Positions 36,106 through 49,000 of a stretch of 64,000 nucleotides of DNA are shown here, piece by piece; position 1 is the stretch's first letter, and the number at the start of each line of letters is the position of its first letter. The position numbers were made by a program, and so were the translations under genes. This stretch comes from Drosophila pseudoobscura (Eukaryota; Arthropoda; Insecta; Diptera; Drosophilidae), in assembly GCF_009870125.1 (NCBI RefSeq), contig NC_046679.1, forward strand, positions 8,618,001-8,682,000, read 5' to 3'. The notes below the pieces were generated by a model. That model saw nothing but the letters and a program-made list of their open reading frames with translations, was not told where the DNA came from and did no database searches.

Positions 36106-39100
36106 GTGCGTATAATTAATATTCAATTAGAGACCGCACAAGTCATGGCACACACCTTTCTCTGACTTTTCGCTACGTATCTAACCTCACATGTTTAATT
36201 ATAAAACAGAATCGAATCGAAAGAGAGAAAGCAGCAAAACGTTCTGCGCGCGCTCGCTCTCTGATTTTGTCGCTCTTCCCGGTTACTCTCTCTCTCTCTG
36301 TGTATGCGCTCTGTATCTCAGATTTACTCTCGTCCTCTCGCGTTTTGTTTGCAGCTGGGCGGCAATTGAAATGGGGGGCGGGGAGAAAACAAGAGAGAGT
36401 GAGAGAGAATTCCGTTAGTTGGAGGAAACTATAGAACTGCAAAAAAGCATAAAATAAACGAAATGGGACCGCGTATAGTGCCAGCTCTAGGGTTTATCTT
36501 ATCGTTGGGAGATATACATATGCATACACACAGACGACATACACAACGTATCAGTAGCACGCACAAAATGTGAGCATTTTCGCAGCCTGGGAACAAAATG
36601 CTGCCCATATAAGACCATAAAATCCCCAGGCAAACCCAAGGCAAACGTGTCAAACGACCTCTGTCAGGTGTAAACAATTAGCAAAGCGGTTTGGATGATG
36701 ATGATCTCAACGTACCATGTTGGAACAAACCATAAGTAGATCAAGCTCAAATGTAATCTAATCGGGGTAACAAGTTTACTTAAATACTATACACTGTACT
36801 GTTTTCAAACAAAACTGTTACATACTCTTCTGGAAGGTATTCTGAAACTTCCACGAAGGTCTGTCTGTCTGTCTGTCTGCCTGTCTGTGTGTGCCTTTGA
36901 AGCTTCCTCGTCATTAACAGGTTTATGCATGTCGTGGTGGTGCCACAACTCGTTTTGGGATAGTTTTTCACGGCATTCTTGTGCCCAATTCCCGAGCTCA
37001 TTCTCATTGTAGTACTCTACAGTTGACTGAATTCACAACAATCAAAACTCATTTACGGGCAAGCAGATGGCTCTATGAACGAGACCTAGAAAACTATTTC
37101 CTCACTTTTTGTCTGAAATACTCGAAAAGGTAGCTGGCCAATTGCACCTGGCTACATGTAATTAAGACGCCAAGGCGGCAAAGCGGCAGAAGCGGATCTT
37201 TTAGGTACTATCTGTATCTTGTAGCTGACGTATCTAACACAGTGACTCAGACTATTCCTCCCTCTTCTAATCAGTTGGCTTGTTTACAAAACTTTAAACA
37301 TAACTAGTTGTCAATGGGGCTATGGAGGCGATAAGAACTAGAACCCAAAAATAGCAATTACATAGTGTTCACAGCTATTTCATGCGACACCCCCGGGGCG
37401 GAGACGGGGACGGGGACTTATGCAGAGACTCAGATATGGAACGTCCCAGAAGAGAGCCAGAGAATCATACCCACCGTCCCACGACTTCTGTTCTGTTTGC
37501 GTGCATGTTGGCAGGCAATTAAAAATGTCGAAAAATGGAATGAAAACATTCTTGTAAATTCTAAAAAACAAAACCCGGAGTGACTGCCCATTCTAAGCTA
37601 ATTCAGCGCATTAGCATTAGCTCGCACAATTTGCGGCGCCAACAACATAATCATCAAGCTACAAGCAACAAAAAGGAAAGGCAAGGAGAGGCAAGGCGGC
37701 TAGTCGAAGCATTAGATACTCTCACAGCCTGGTAGCTCGCGGCTAATCTTAATTCCTTTGGTATTTCATGTGACTGGCAATAAAAAGATGATTTTCTTCA
37801 CTTGTGACTGGCAATTAACAGATGATTTTCTTCACTTGTGACTGGTAATAGACAGCTGATTTTCTTCACTTGTGACTGGCAATAGAGAGCTGATTTACTG
37901 CTTTCAAGCAGTGCTTCCCAGCGAAGGGAGAACAAGCGTATTAAACGGAATTTAGTTTGCAGATACATTTTCTCTGCTGGCAAATACTTGTGCAAACGTT
38001 TGCTAGAAATCACAATACCCTCAATCCACAACGGTTTTCAAACAGATGATTTTCTTCACTTGTGAGTGGCAATAAACAGCTGATTTACTGCTTTCAAGCA
38101 GTGCTTCCGAGCGAAGGGGGAAATTTCCACCAGAACAGAAGTATAAAACGGAATTTAGTTTGCAGATACTTTTTCTCTGTTGGCAAAGTACTTCTGCAAA
38201 CATTTTCTAAAAATCATAATACCTTTAATTCCCAAGGGTATATATAGAAATGAAAAAAAAAGAATTACCAGCAACAACAACAACCTCTACGCGGGGCAGT
38301 CGTTGACGTTTGACACAGTTATTTGTTGTTGTTGTTGTTGTTGTTGTTCCTGTGTGTGTCTTTTCTCTGCATTTCCCAGAGAGCAGTTTTCTCCGCCCGT
38401 TTGCATATTTCGTTACGTTTCTCTTTTTTTATTTTTTTTTTCTTTTTTACACGCTTTTCCACTTAAATGTACGAGTATGTGTGTGTGCCTGTGTAATGAC
38501 ATAAACACACACCACGACACCGCACTTTTTTTGTGATTTGTTGGGTTAATTAGGACGCACTTTTACCCCGATACAAAAGGCTTTTTCGGCCAAGCCCCAT
38601 TGCATTTTATACATACTCGTACACACCCCATTACGCCCCCAAAAAACAGCCATCATATTTTGCGACCTTTGTGGCGGCGGGCCTTTTGTTGATCTAAAAA
38701 ATATATGCAATTATTTATGAATATTTATGCAATTTTCCGCTTATCGAAACTTTATAGATTGGGTGGCATTACATTTTACAATAATAATAGGGAACATATT
38801 GTAGTATTTTGTGGCCAACTCCTATTTATGTGGGTTTTTTACACACACACGCACAGAACACTGTCGATTTCCCGATTGGCCGAGCTTTAATTGAATGTCC
38901 TTTTGCTGATTAATTGGCTGTCAGTGTGAATTATTGGCGCAGCCTCAGAATAAACAAATAATAAATTTATGCAAAACTGCCTACGTGGCGTGCATTGAAT
39001 AGTGAAATTTATGCACAACAGCGTAAATGGCCAAAGCGCCTTTTTTATTCTCTCTTTTTTTTTTTTGTTTGCCAGGAAAATTTTTGCAAAACTAATTGCT

Positions 39101-42100
39101 CTGGCGATAAAGGACAATGCGCAAACAGAACCGAGCTGGCGGCAAAAAACAGAAAGAAAAACATATTTCAGATTGATTAAACATTAAATAAATATTTGAA
39201 TCATCCATGAATGGGCAAATGTATAAAGGAGATCTGTAATTAGGACCAAAATAATGGCCTGGCGTTGCAAGAAATGGAATAAACAAAGGCTTTGGGAAAG
39301 TATCTACTTTCTGTAGAAAGACGAGGCTGTGACAACTCAAAATGGCACCAAATAATTCCCAGAAGGAGGTCTCAAAATGGTCCCAGAAGCGGTTGGAAGG
39401 AAGGACCTTGCCCTAATCCTAATCTACTTGTGTACCGAAAGATCGTTTCTGGAATAACCATTCGCGTAGATCTTTGCCACAGGTGGAATCATCAGTCTCT
39501 GAAATCTATTAAAGGACTTCCTTCCTTTCGTCTTTGAGTCATTTCTGACAGCTTTAATCTCCCTCATCCCCATGTATCTTCTATATACATAGACAGGCAT
39601 AGACATTGAGTTTTCATTTTATGAGAATGCCTTCAGGTCCTGTTCCGGTGTGCATCAGACGCCACCGAAAATTGATCACATATGTGGCATGGCGAAGGCA
39701 TTTTGGCCAAGGATGTTTTGGCCCTGCAGCCAGAGCTGTGCTCTTCTTTTTCCTTTCATTATTTACATAAACCTAATTTTCCCTAAATCATTTTGCGAAC
39801 AATAACAGGGGAAAATCTATTTACGAGGCATTGGCTGGGGCTGGGGCATGGGCATGGGCATGCCACATAAAGATAAAGGGAAAATGTCGAATGGGGGAAA
39901 GTGCGGATGAAATTTATAGACGAAAGAAAAGCAGAAAGAAAACCCCAAAGCAGGAGACAATAAAATTAAAGACTGGAATAAGCCAGGCCAAAGGGGAGCG
40001 CAAAACGGAACCTCAACGTGGCCTCAACGACATGCAAATTCCTCCACACTCCAATATGGGTGTGTGTATGTGTGTGTGTGTGAGCCTGCCTCAGGCTACA
40101 TTTGTTTAGCTTATAATGGAAGGTCTTGGGCATGGGGCATGGGGCGTGGCATCATCGAGCAGCACCAAAATAATGCACAAAATTGAATTATCGAAAGCGT
40201 TGGCGCTGGGCTGCCTGGCTGCCAGGAAACTATCGTAGCTATAATTTCTTTATGGTTACCCGATATGATAGGGGAGAGAGAGAGAGAGAGAGATCCTTTG
40301 GGGCACGTCATAGGTAATACGCCCGGTCGTATGCAAATGCAATTTTCATGTGGCTGTCGGATGATGCCGGATTGGTGTGGAGGCAAGGACGGGACCGTAA
40401 AAACAAGCAGCTGATAACTGAGTTGGCATCTTTCCATCCATCCATCCATCCATCCATTTGGAGAGTGTAATTGCAACCTAGATGCTTGTGGTAATGCCCC
40501 TCCCCGCCCCTCCCTATTGCCACCAATTAGATGGCCATTCTGGCAAGTGCACATCGGGGCCACAGCCAGGCCCGACATACGGCACATGCAGATCGCGTGC
40601 CCCACAGAGAACGTCTTGGCCATGGCTCTCTGCAGAGTGCCGTTGATTAGCCAAAAACAGGTAACAGCAAATAATACTCCCAAAGCAAGGGCATGGTCAG
40701 GGCAGTGTGCAGCAGAGCCGCAGTACAACAAAAAAAAAAAAAATTTCTTGGAAAAAAAAAGGTAGAAATATAAAAAAGTTTCTTGTTTTTTTTTCGTTCT
40801 TTTAGCGAAATATTTTTCAATTTACATAAAAATGCGTTTATGCATACCAAATGAGGTTCCACACACACACACACACACAGGTGGATATATGCCCGAGTCC
40901 TTGCGTTCAAGGTATGTCGAAAGGAAAGGTGGGGTAGGTCGAGTGCCTGCAAGGTAGCTGCCCATACCCTATGTTTGGATATACCCTGCTTGCGCCTAGA
41001 TGTATGCAATAGAGAAAGGGCTTGCACCCGCGGTCGCAGGATGGGTTTGGACGTCGCTTCGTTGCACAAACTGATTATGAATAAACAAAAGGGAATTTTT
41101 TATAAATATTTTCCACACACACACACACAAACACACACTCTGCCCCATTGCTGTTGTTGTTTCTGTGGCATGATGGAATATAAAAATTACTTATTTATGT
41201 ATATATTTTCTCATTTTTTTTTGTTTTGCTTCGTTACGATTTTGCTTTGAGCATCATGCAAATCGTTGAACAAAAGGAAAAACAAAATCAAACGAAACGA
41301 AAAACCATCATTGCATAAATATTAGGAATCCATGGAGGAGAGAGAGAGAGGGGGGGAGAGGAGCATAGAAAACCCACCTTGAGGTAGTACATGTGTGTGT
41401 GTGTGTGTGTGTGGCATGTGGCAGCTGCACTTGTGGCTAGCACACATAAGCCGCTTCGGTCCGACAGGTTGTCCAGTCTTGTGCCGGCAAATGGCAATTT
41501 GTTATTTATTCAACACTTTTAAAAAGCATTCCGCTCTTTTGCTCATTAATTTCTCATGTGGCTCTTAATGCCCCAGCCTGTTGCCACTGCTGCTGCATGC
41601 CACACTCCACACTGGCAAATGTGCAAATTGCATACTTTCGGGCCAAGCTCGTGCCATTGTTTTTCAGAGCAATTGTCTGCCCTGCCCCGCCCCGCCCCGC
41701 CCTGCCCTTCCTTTATTTTACCAATAATTTTTGCACATTTTTTCAATTACTTTGGTAATTTTATATTATTGAAATTGCATGCCACAAATTGTAATTATTG
41801 CGCATTACACGAGCGAAGCTGCCACTGCCGCTGTTGCACTCTCTGGCAGATAGCAGATATCCCTGAAATATATGTTGCACTCTTGTAATCTCGTATTTAC
41901 GTACAAATTAATAATACAATTCTCGGCATAAAGCCACTTGGAATACGCGTTGCTTTTTTGCGCCGCGAATTATTTATGCATTTGGATTTGTTGGCCCACA
42001 AATTGCTTCCTTGCACAGGGTCCTGCGAGCCGATAAGCAGCCCCCCGACAGATAAAACGGCACCGAAATTTATTGCAAAGCAAAAACATAATTAAGCCAA

Positions 42101-45100
42101 AAATAAAAGAAGCAAAAACTAAAAAATAATCAAGATTCTTCTCGATGCTGTTTCTATTGTGCGAATGGAATGGAAATCCATTGCGTTTCATTCGCTCTGT
42201 ATTATTTCTGCAAATTGCATTGACTAATTGTGCAGGCAAATACGTGCACGAAATAAATACGAGGATAATTTTGGTGGAGGAATTTGGAATTCCGAAATAC
42301 CCTAAAATATCATTTCAGGATAGACGATAGTTCCGGTTACCATTCGTTCTTCCTGCCGACGTTAACACGTGACTGTCAATTGTCCTTTTCAGTTTAACAC
42401 AAAAAAACCTAAAAAACAGCCGATGGTCGATGAAATATTTCGATTTTCTCAATGCAATTCCTCGAAAATGAAACCCAAAAATGTCTATAAGTTTAAACAA
42501 TTTAAACTACACGATCTTTCAATCCAACCATCCATCTATCGTATCTTTCTATCTGCTCAATATCTATTGGGGAATTCATCGTTCTCCTCTGCTAATTGTC
42601 TCAAGACATTCGCCTGGAATGTGTCCTTTTTCTTATGGGCAATTTGAACAGCGAATCAATGGACATTCCCTGCATTCGATGAAGGTGTGTGAAGGTTTTA
42701 AAAAGGGACAGGAAGAAACAGGGAGAGAGAGATTAATGAACTTTCCATAGAGAAAAAAATACCTTTTTTTTACAACTATTTTCCCCCTTATTTTTGTACA
42801 TTTCTGCCTATCGTTTAGGCCAAATTCCATTGAAAAATATGAATACCCACCGAAATGGTATGGAAAATAAACCAAATACAAATAAAACCCGCAAATGTGA
42901 ATTGGAAACCTCATTAAAAACCAATGTGGTCAAAATATTTATCATTTGTGTGTGTTTGTGTGTGTCCTTGAGAGATTAGCATCGGTTTTATAATTTATGG
43001 CGCAGGTGTCAGGGCAACAGGCAGCGTGGTGAGGGGGGTGAGGGGAGTCAAGAAATCGGAAACCCGTCGAAACAAAACCACAAACAAGCGAATAACTTGG
43101 CCAAAAATGTAGGAATACAGTCGGAATGGCGATCGGGGCAGGGGGGGGAGCGCAAATCAACAACAAAATTTTCCAAAAATTTTCTGCAGATATGTACACC
43201 GCACAGGACACACCTCGTATATCAAAATATAATTTAAATTTGTGGTCTGTCAAGTTGGCGCCAAAGCAAATTAATCAAAAATATATATATTTTCCCTCTC
43301 TGCTGAGCGCCTGCCATTATTTTTGTAGAGTGTTTTTCAGCGATTTCCAATCCAATTATAAAACTGGATTCTGAAACACATTAGTTTCGGAATAGCCGAC
43401 GAAAGGAATGGCACCAGGATCTGCATGTGTGTCCTTTCTCTGGGCAGCACATTTTACACACCGAAGTTTTTCCTTTTTTTTTCAATTTCAATTTTATTCT
43501 GTATTTGCATACGCGCTGTCGCAGCGTCGCTGTTTCGTATTTCATTTCGGGTCTATTTGATAAACAATATTAATTGGATTTTTTATATGTTTTTATTCGC
43601 ACATAAATTATTTGGCATTTTGCCTCCAAATGGCAATTAAAACAACGGCAAAAAAAAAACACACACAGCATCCGAGGGGCGGCGGGGGAGCGGACCCAGG
43701 GAGTGGCCCATCAAAATGGTCAAAGGGAAATTCACGCTTGGACGTAATAAAAATTAATTCCAATGCGGAATCATACAAATTGGTATAGGATATATGCCAT
43801 TACACAGCAAATGGCCAAGTTTTATCAGCAAATGCAGTCGCAGATACACAGATACTCAGATACTCAGATACAAAATGGTGTTTCGAAATTGATTAATAGA
43901 GCGAAAGTTTGTTTAGTTCTTTATCCGCGCGGGGGGGCGGGGGGGGGGCCGGGGGTCTGTAGTTTTTTGCATTAAATATCGAACAAATATTTGAGCGGCA
44001 GATCATAAAAAATCAGGAATTATTTTGTTGGCAAAGTGGCGGCACTTCACTTGAGAAAACACAACAGCAAAAAAGTAGTGGCAGTAATGCTATTATTGTC
44101 ATTAATAGCACACACACAGCAGCAAAAAATACTGCTGTTTGTGCCACATGTGGCGCCACAAATATTTTAAGTAATTAAAGATAAAGTCGCGAGAAGGCAA
44201 AGGTTTCTGGATCATTAGCGGATTCTCAAAACGGATTAGGATGGGGATTAGGATTAGGAAAAGGATCATTAGCGAAACAGTTGCCAAAGGATTCGCTTTC
44301 CTCCCACGCATCAACCCCCGCTTCACTTCACTGCCTTGCCCTCGTTTCTGGTTTCGCTTTTGCCTCAGATGGCCCTGCCCCCCAACGGGTGGAGGGGGCA
44401 GGTACTTGCCGTTTGATGCCACATGGTGATGCCGCACAGCTAACGAGTATGCGGCTCCGCCACTCCTGGCCCTGTTTATTTATTCAGCTTTGGGTGGCGG
44501 TACTTTGCAAGGCATGAACTTCATATCGTTCACCATATAAATATTATTATTATTATTATTATTACCCTCTTTGCTCCCCCCACACCGCCCAAAAAATGAT
44601 AAAGTGCAAGTCGAGAGTCGTTTATATGCAGACGCCAGTCGTAAAGCATGTGACCATAGGGGAAGGGGCCATTAGCAAATATTTTAGCAACCCACTTGAC
44701 AATTTCGGGGATCGATTCAGTATCTAGAAGATACTTTTGCCACAGCAAGCCTTAGATCATAATCATCATCGTCATGGGCGCAAATCAAAACTGATTTTCG
44801 GGGCCATGTTTGCCCCCTACGCTGTGGCCAGAGAGTAGCAAACAATCGAAGCCACGCATAGCCCAGACTAAACACAGACACACCGCATAGATACAGATAC
44901 GCAGAGGGAGAGGGATGTACACACCATATGCACATTAGTTAAGTCAATAGGCAGGCAGGTCTCGGGCACCAACGAAATATACAATAAATATTTACATATC
45001 TAAATCGACAATTATTGAAATCTCAATTGAAATTGTTTGAGAGCCACTGTGTACGAGTGTGTGTGCGTTAAATGATGCCATACCTAGGATATAGATACAG

Positions 45101-46014
45101 ATAGAGATACATATGTATATTCCCCGTTGCATTGACAGCAAAATTCGTATGCGGCGTAGAACGAACCGCAGAGTCGACAGATGCCATCACCTGGTTAACC
45201 CGCAAAAGCAATTGTTTTGATATTTACCAATAGCCGAGGGTAGGCACAACAGCTTTGACCCCTAACCCAAGCCGAGGGGGGGGGGGGAAGCTTGAGACAG
45301 TAGGTAAAAGGTGGAATATCTATAAATATCTCTGCATCGGTAGAAGTATCTTTTGCCTTCTGCACTGGGCCGACGGTGCGTATGAGTTATGCGTATTTTA
45401 ACTATAAGCTATTTGATGTTGCACTTAGACTGCGTCATCGATGTCCTTGCACCCAGACACGCGCCTAGCAGGCACACACACACGTATGTGTGCAGTGTAC
45501 ATGTATTTGACCACACAATAAGCCGAAAGCCGAATGACCAATACTAATGAACAAATATTTGCATATGCCAGGAGCTCTAGACAGGAGTCTTTAGCCAAGA
45601 TGCCCCTCCTGGCTTCTCTCCGCTCCTCCAGCAAACTCCTGCCCCCTCTCCGGTCCTCCAGCAAGCTCCAGCCTCCTCTCCGCTCCTCCAGCAGGCCCCA
45701 GCCTCCTCTCCGCTCCGCCAGCAAGCCCCAGCCTCCTCTAAGATGTTGATTAAATTAGTTTGTGCCTGGAATTGATCTGAACTGAACAAATAGCCCAACC
45801 AATTGGCACTTTAATGCCACAAAAAAAACCTTAAAAATTGTTAAATAAAAACAGTGAGGAGGGGGGGGGGGGGGGAGAGCGCAAGAGAAACGAGGCGCCA
45901 TGCCAGGCCGTGCCACGCACTGATAATGACAATTAGTGGCCACATTTAAATTGATGCACTTGACGATAAATGCACAATTGCAAATGCAGCTGCCGAATGC
46001 CAGATACAAAGGGT

Positions 46015-46047
<33 letters not shown>

Positions 46048-49000
46048 CGAGAGAGAGAGAGAGAAAAAACGTGGCCATTTTTCGAACGAACTCTCATACG
46101 TGCCACACGATCCACACGGGGCTTTCGCACGGATAGAGCCATAAATTGCAGGCTGCATTGGCAATTGCTTCATTGCGCTGGTAAAGGCCTATACGTGAGA
46201 GTCTAATTATGTTCTCTGGCCCCCAGCCCCTTCGCCCACTGTATCCTGCCCCTAAAAGCGGGCTACAGCCGTGGCATTTTCTCTGTTTTATGGCCCTAAA
46301 CGATGCTAACCAATAAAGACAACATGGCCGTGGTATAACTGTCAAACTGTCGATAAGATCCTTTTAGTGTTATTACAAAAAATATGCTTACAGCAGGCCA
46401 CCCCCACCCCCCACTCAACCCGTTCTGGTAGAGAGGGGGAGGAGGGTGGGTTGATCCCCTACCATTAAACGTAGTTTGGGGTACAATTCGTTATGTTTTC
46501 GCTTGGCGCTCACATAAATTGCATTTTTGAGCAGTCCAATGGAGACGGATGGCGACGGAGGGACGCAGATGGAGCTGTTGTATCCAAAGGGGGTAGGGAG
46601 GGTCTTCTTTCTTTTTGTTGCCCTCCAAAATGGTTTATGGCCCGTCGACTGGCAAGTGTCATCCATCGATGTGCGGCCGTTAAGTTGCAAGCGTAGAGGA
46701 TGGACCGAATGGAGTGTGGCGTGTGTGTTATTTTGGAATTTTCATTCGTTTTTTTTATGGCATTGACGAGGGTCCTGTGGCCGCCACAATTCGCGGCCAA
46801 AGCTCATTACTCTAATGGATACCGAAAATGCAATTCCCACCAATACTCCACGAGGACTCGCTCCTCCATCTACCACATCCAAATAGAATATTCATGGAAT
46901 GGCGCAAAAATTAAAATAAATTAACTTGTTTCGCGCTTTCGCATTTTAAGCGCTTTTTCGGCGGTCGCCCCCCAAAATCGCCGCGGATTTGTCGCACATT
47001 TTGTAAATTGGCAAATGATCGAAATGCGCACGGGAATCCTGTTTATTATTTTATAATTAGTTTAATGCCCGTGGCCCGAAAATTGAATTGAAATTCTAGT
47101 TTTTGCGCCCAGGCCGTGGGCCGGGCCAAGAAGCCAGCCCGAGCACAGGACACGTGTGGACACGCCTCTGTGTGTGTGTGTGGCATTAAGGCCTGACCCC
47201 CCTCCCCCCCAGTGATTGCAAATCCATATGCGGTTTGTATTTTTAATGATTTTTATGCCGCCATGCGTGCCGGGCCGAGAATGCCCTGAATGTTAATTAG
47301 AAATGTTATTTTTTTACTTATCGAAACTTATGGCTCTTTAATTATAGATTTTAATTGAATTTTTATACTTTTTCTGGGATGTCAGACTCTAAATTATTAC
47401 ATTTAATTTGTTATTTATTGCTCAATTGGTGGAATCCAGCGGAAATTACCAATCAAATGGATAGAAAATCGAGCAACAGTGGAATAGAGAGAAATTGTGT
47501 GAATGGCAAGGTTTGCCGACGGTGAAAAAGCCATCGTGCATGCGAAGAAGGCCTTCGATTCAATGCTGCTAACGAAAAAATCAATCAAATATACAGAAAA
47601 TAGAGGAATACATCGAAACGGTGTGAATGGCAAGACTTACCGTCGGTGAAAGAGGTACCTGTTGCCAAAGAAATCCCATTTTGGAATGTGCCTTGCTCTA
47701 TTGTTGTTCAAATTATAGAAAATAGAGGAATACATCGAAATGGTGTGAATGGCAAGGTTTACCGTCGGTGAAAGAGGGAATTTGCTGCCGAAGAATTTCA
47801 TTTTGGTATGTCTCTAGCTCTATTGTTGTCAAAATATACAAATCTAGCGGACAATGTGAATGGCACTGTTTACCGACGCTAGAAAAGGTAATGCGTTGCC
47901 CAATAAATCCGTTTTGGGATATTTCTAACATAATAAATTAGTGAAATAGAGAGAAATACATTGTGAATGGCAAAGTTTGCCGTCGGTGAAACAGATAACG
48001 TGTGGCCGTGTGGTATGTCCTTCGCACTAAAGCTGTTAACATAATTAAATCTAGCGAAAAACCCCAAAGAAAATGTACAAAATACAGAATAGTGAATTAG
48101 CCAAAGAAATCTTTTCTTCCTTTTTTTTTTTGGCTTGTGAAATCCGGGCGCCTGGAGACAAAACTTGGCCATCATTTAATATTTATTGCTGCAATTGTTG
48201 ATTGTTTATGCGAGTCGCTCGAGGCGGCTGAACATCAAAAACATTTCGTATGCAAACGCAGCTGCCGAGCCACGCAGCCAATCCCGCCGCCATCGCAGCG
48301 CCCCCAGCGCGCACTTCCGGTGCGACATGCACTTCCGGCGTCGTGCGTCGTGCGTCGTGCGTCTCTCCGCATCTCGCGTGCTCGCTAGATTGTCCTTTTG
48401 TTTGCCGGAGGAACTAGAAGCTTGCCGCAATTAATTTATGCAAGTTTTTCCCCCCACTTGACTTTTGTTTCGGGCTTTCTTTTCTTTCCTTCTCTCTTTT
48501 TTTTTCTTTCTGGTGCACACGCTTTGGGAATTTTAATTTTGGATTTCTTTCAAGTCGGAGCCACAAAACGGCGCCGCTTTGGTCAACGCACGCAGCTCTT
48601 TGTTTACTTTTAATTTGATCATTTCTTCGTCCTTCGCCCCTTGTCCCCCGTTTTTTTTTTGTTTCTCTATGTATTTTTAGCCAGGTTTTTCACTTCCTTT
48701 TTTCGCCTCGGACTTTTTCACATGAACGCAATTTTGTAATTAAGCAATTTTGACCGCAGACCGGCAAAAAGTTTTAAGCAAATGAAGGCAGCGGTAATTG
48801 TTTTTTTCTGTCCCTCCGCTCCTGACTTTTGAGGATATCTTTTGATGGCCTGTCTCTGGGCCACTTCAACCCACTTCAAAACGCACACACACCCCCAAAA
48901 GAAGTCGATGTCTTTTGGTCTGTCAAAAAGCCAGCGTCAGGGCTGACGAGCAAAGAGCTCAAGAAAAGTTTTCATAAATAAATTATGCCCCGAGAATAGT

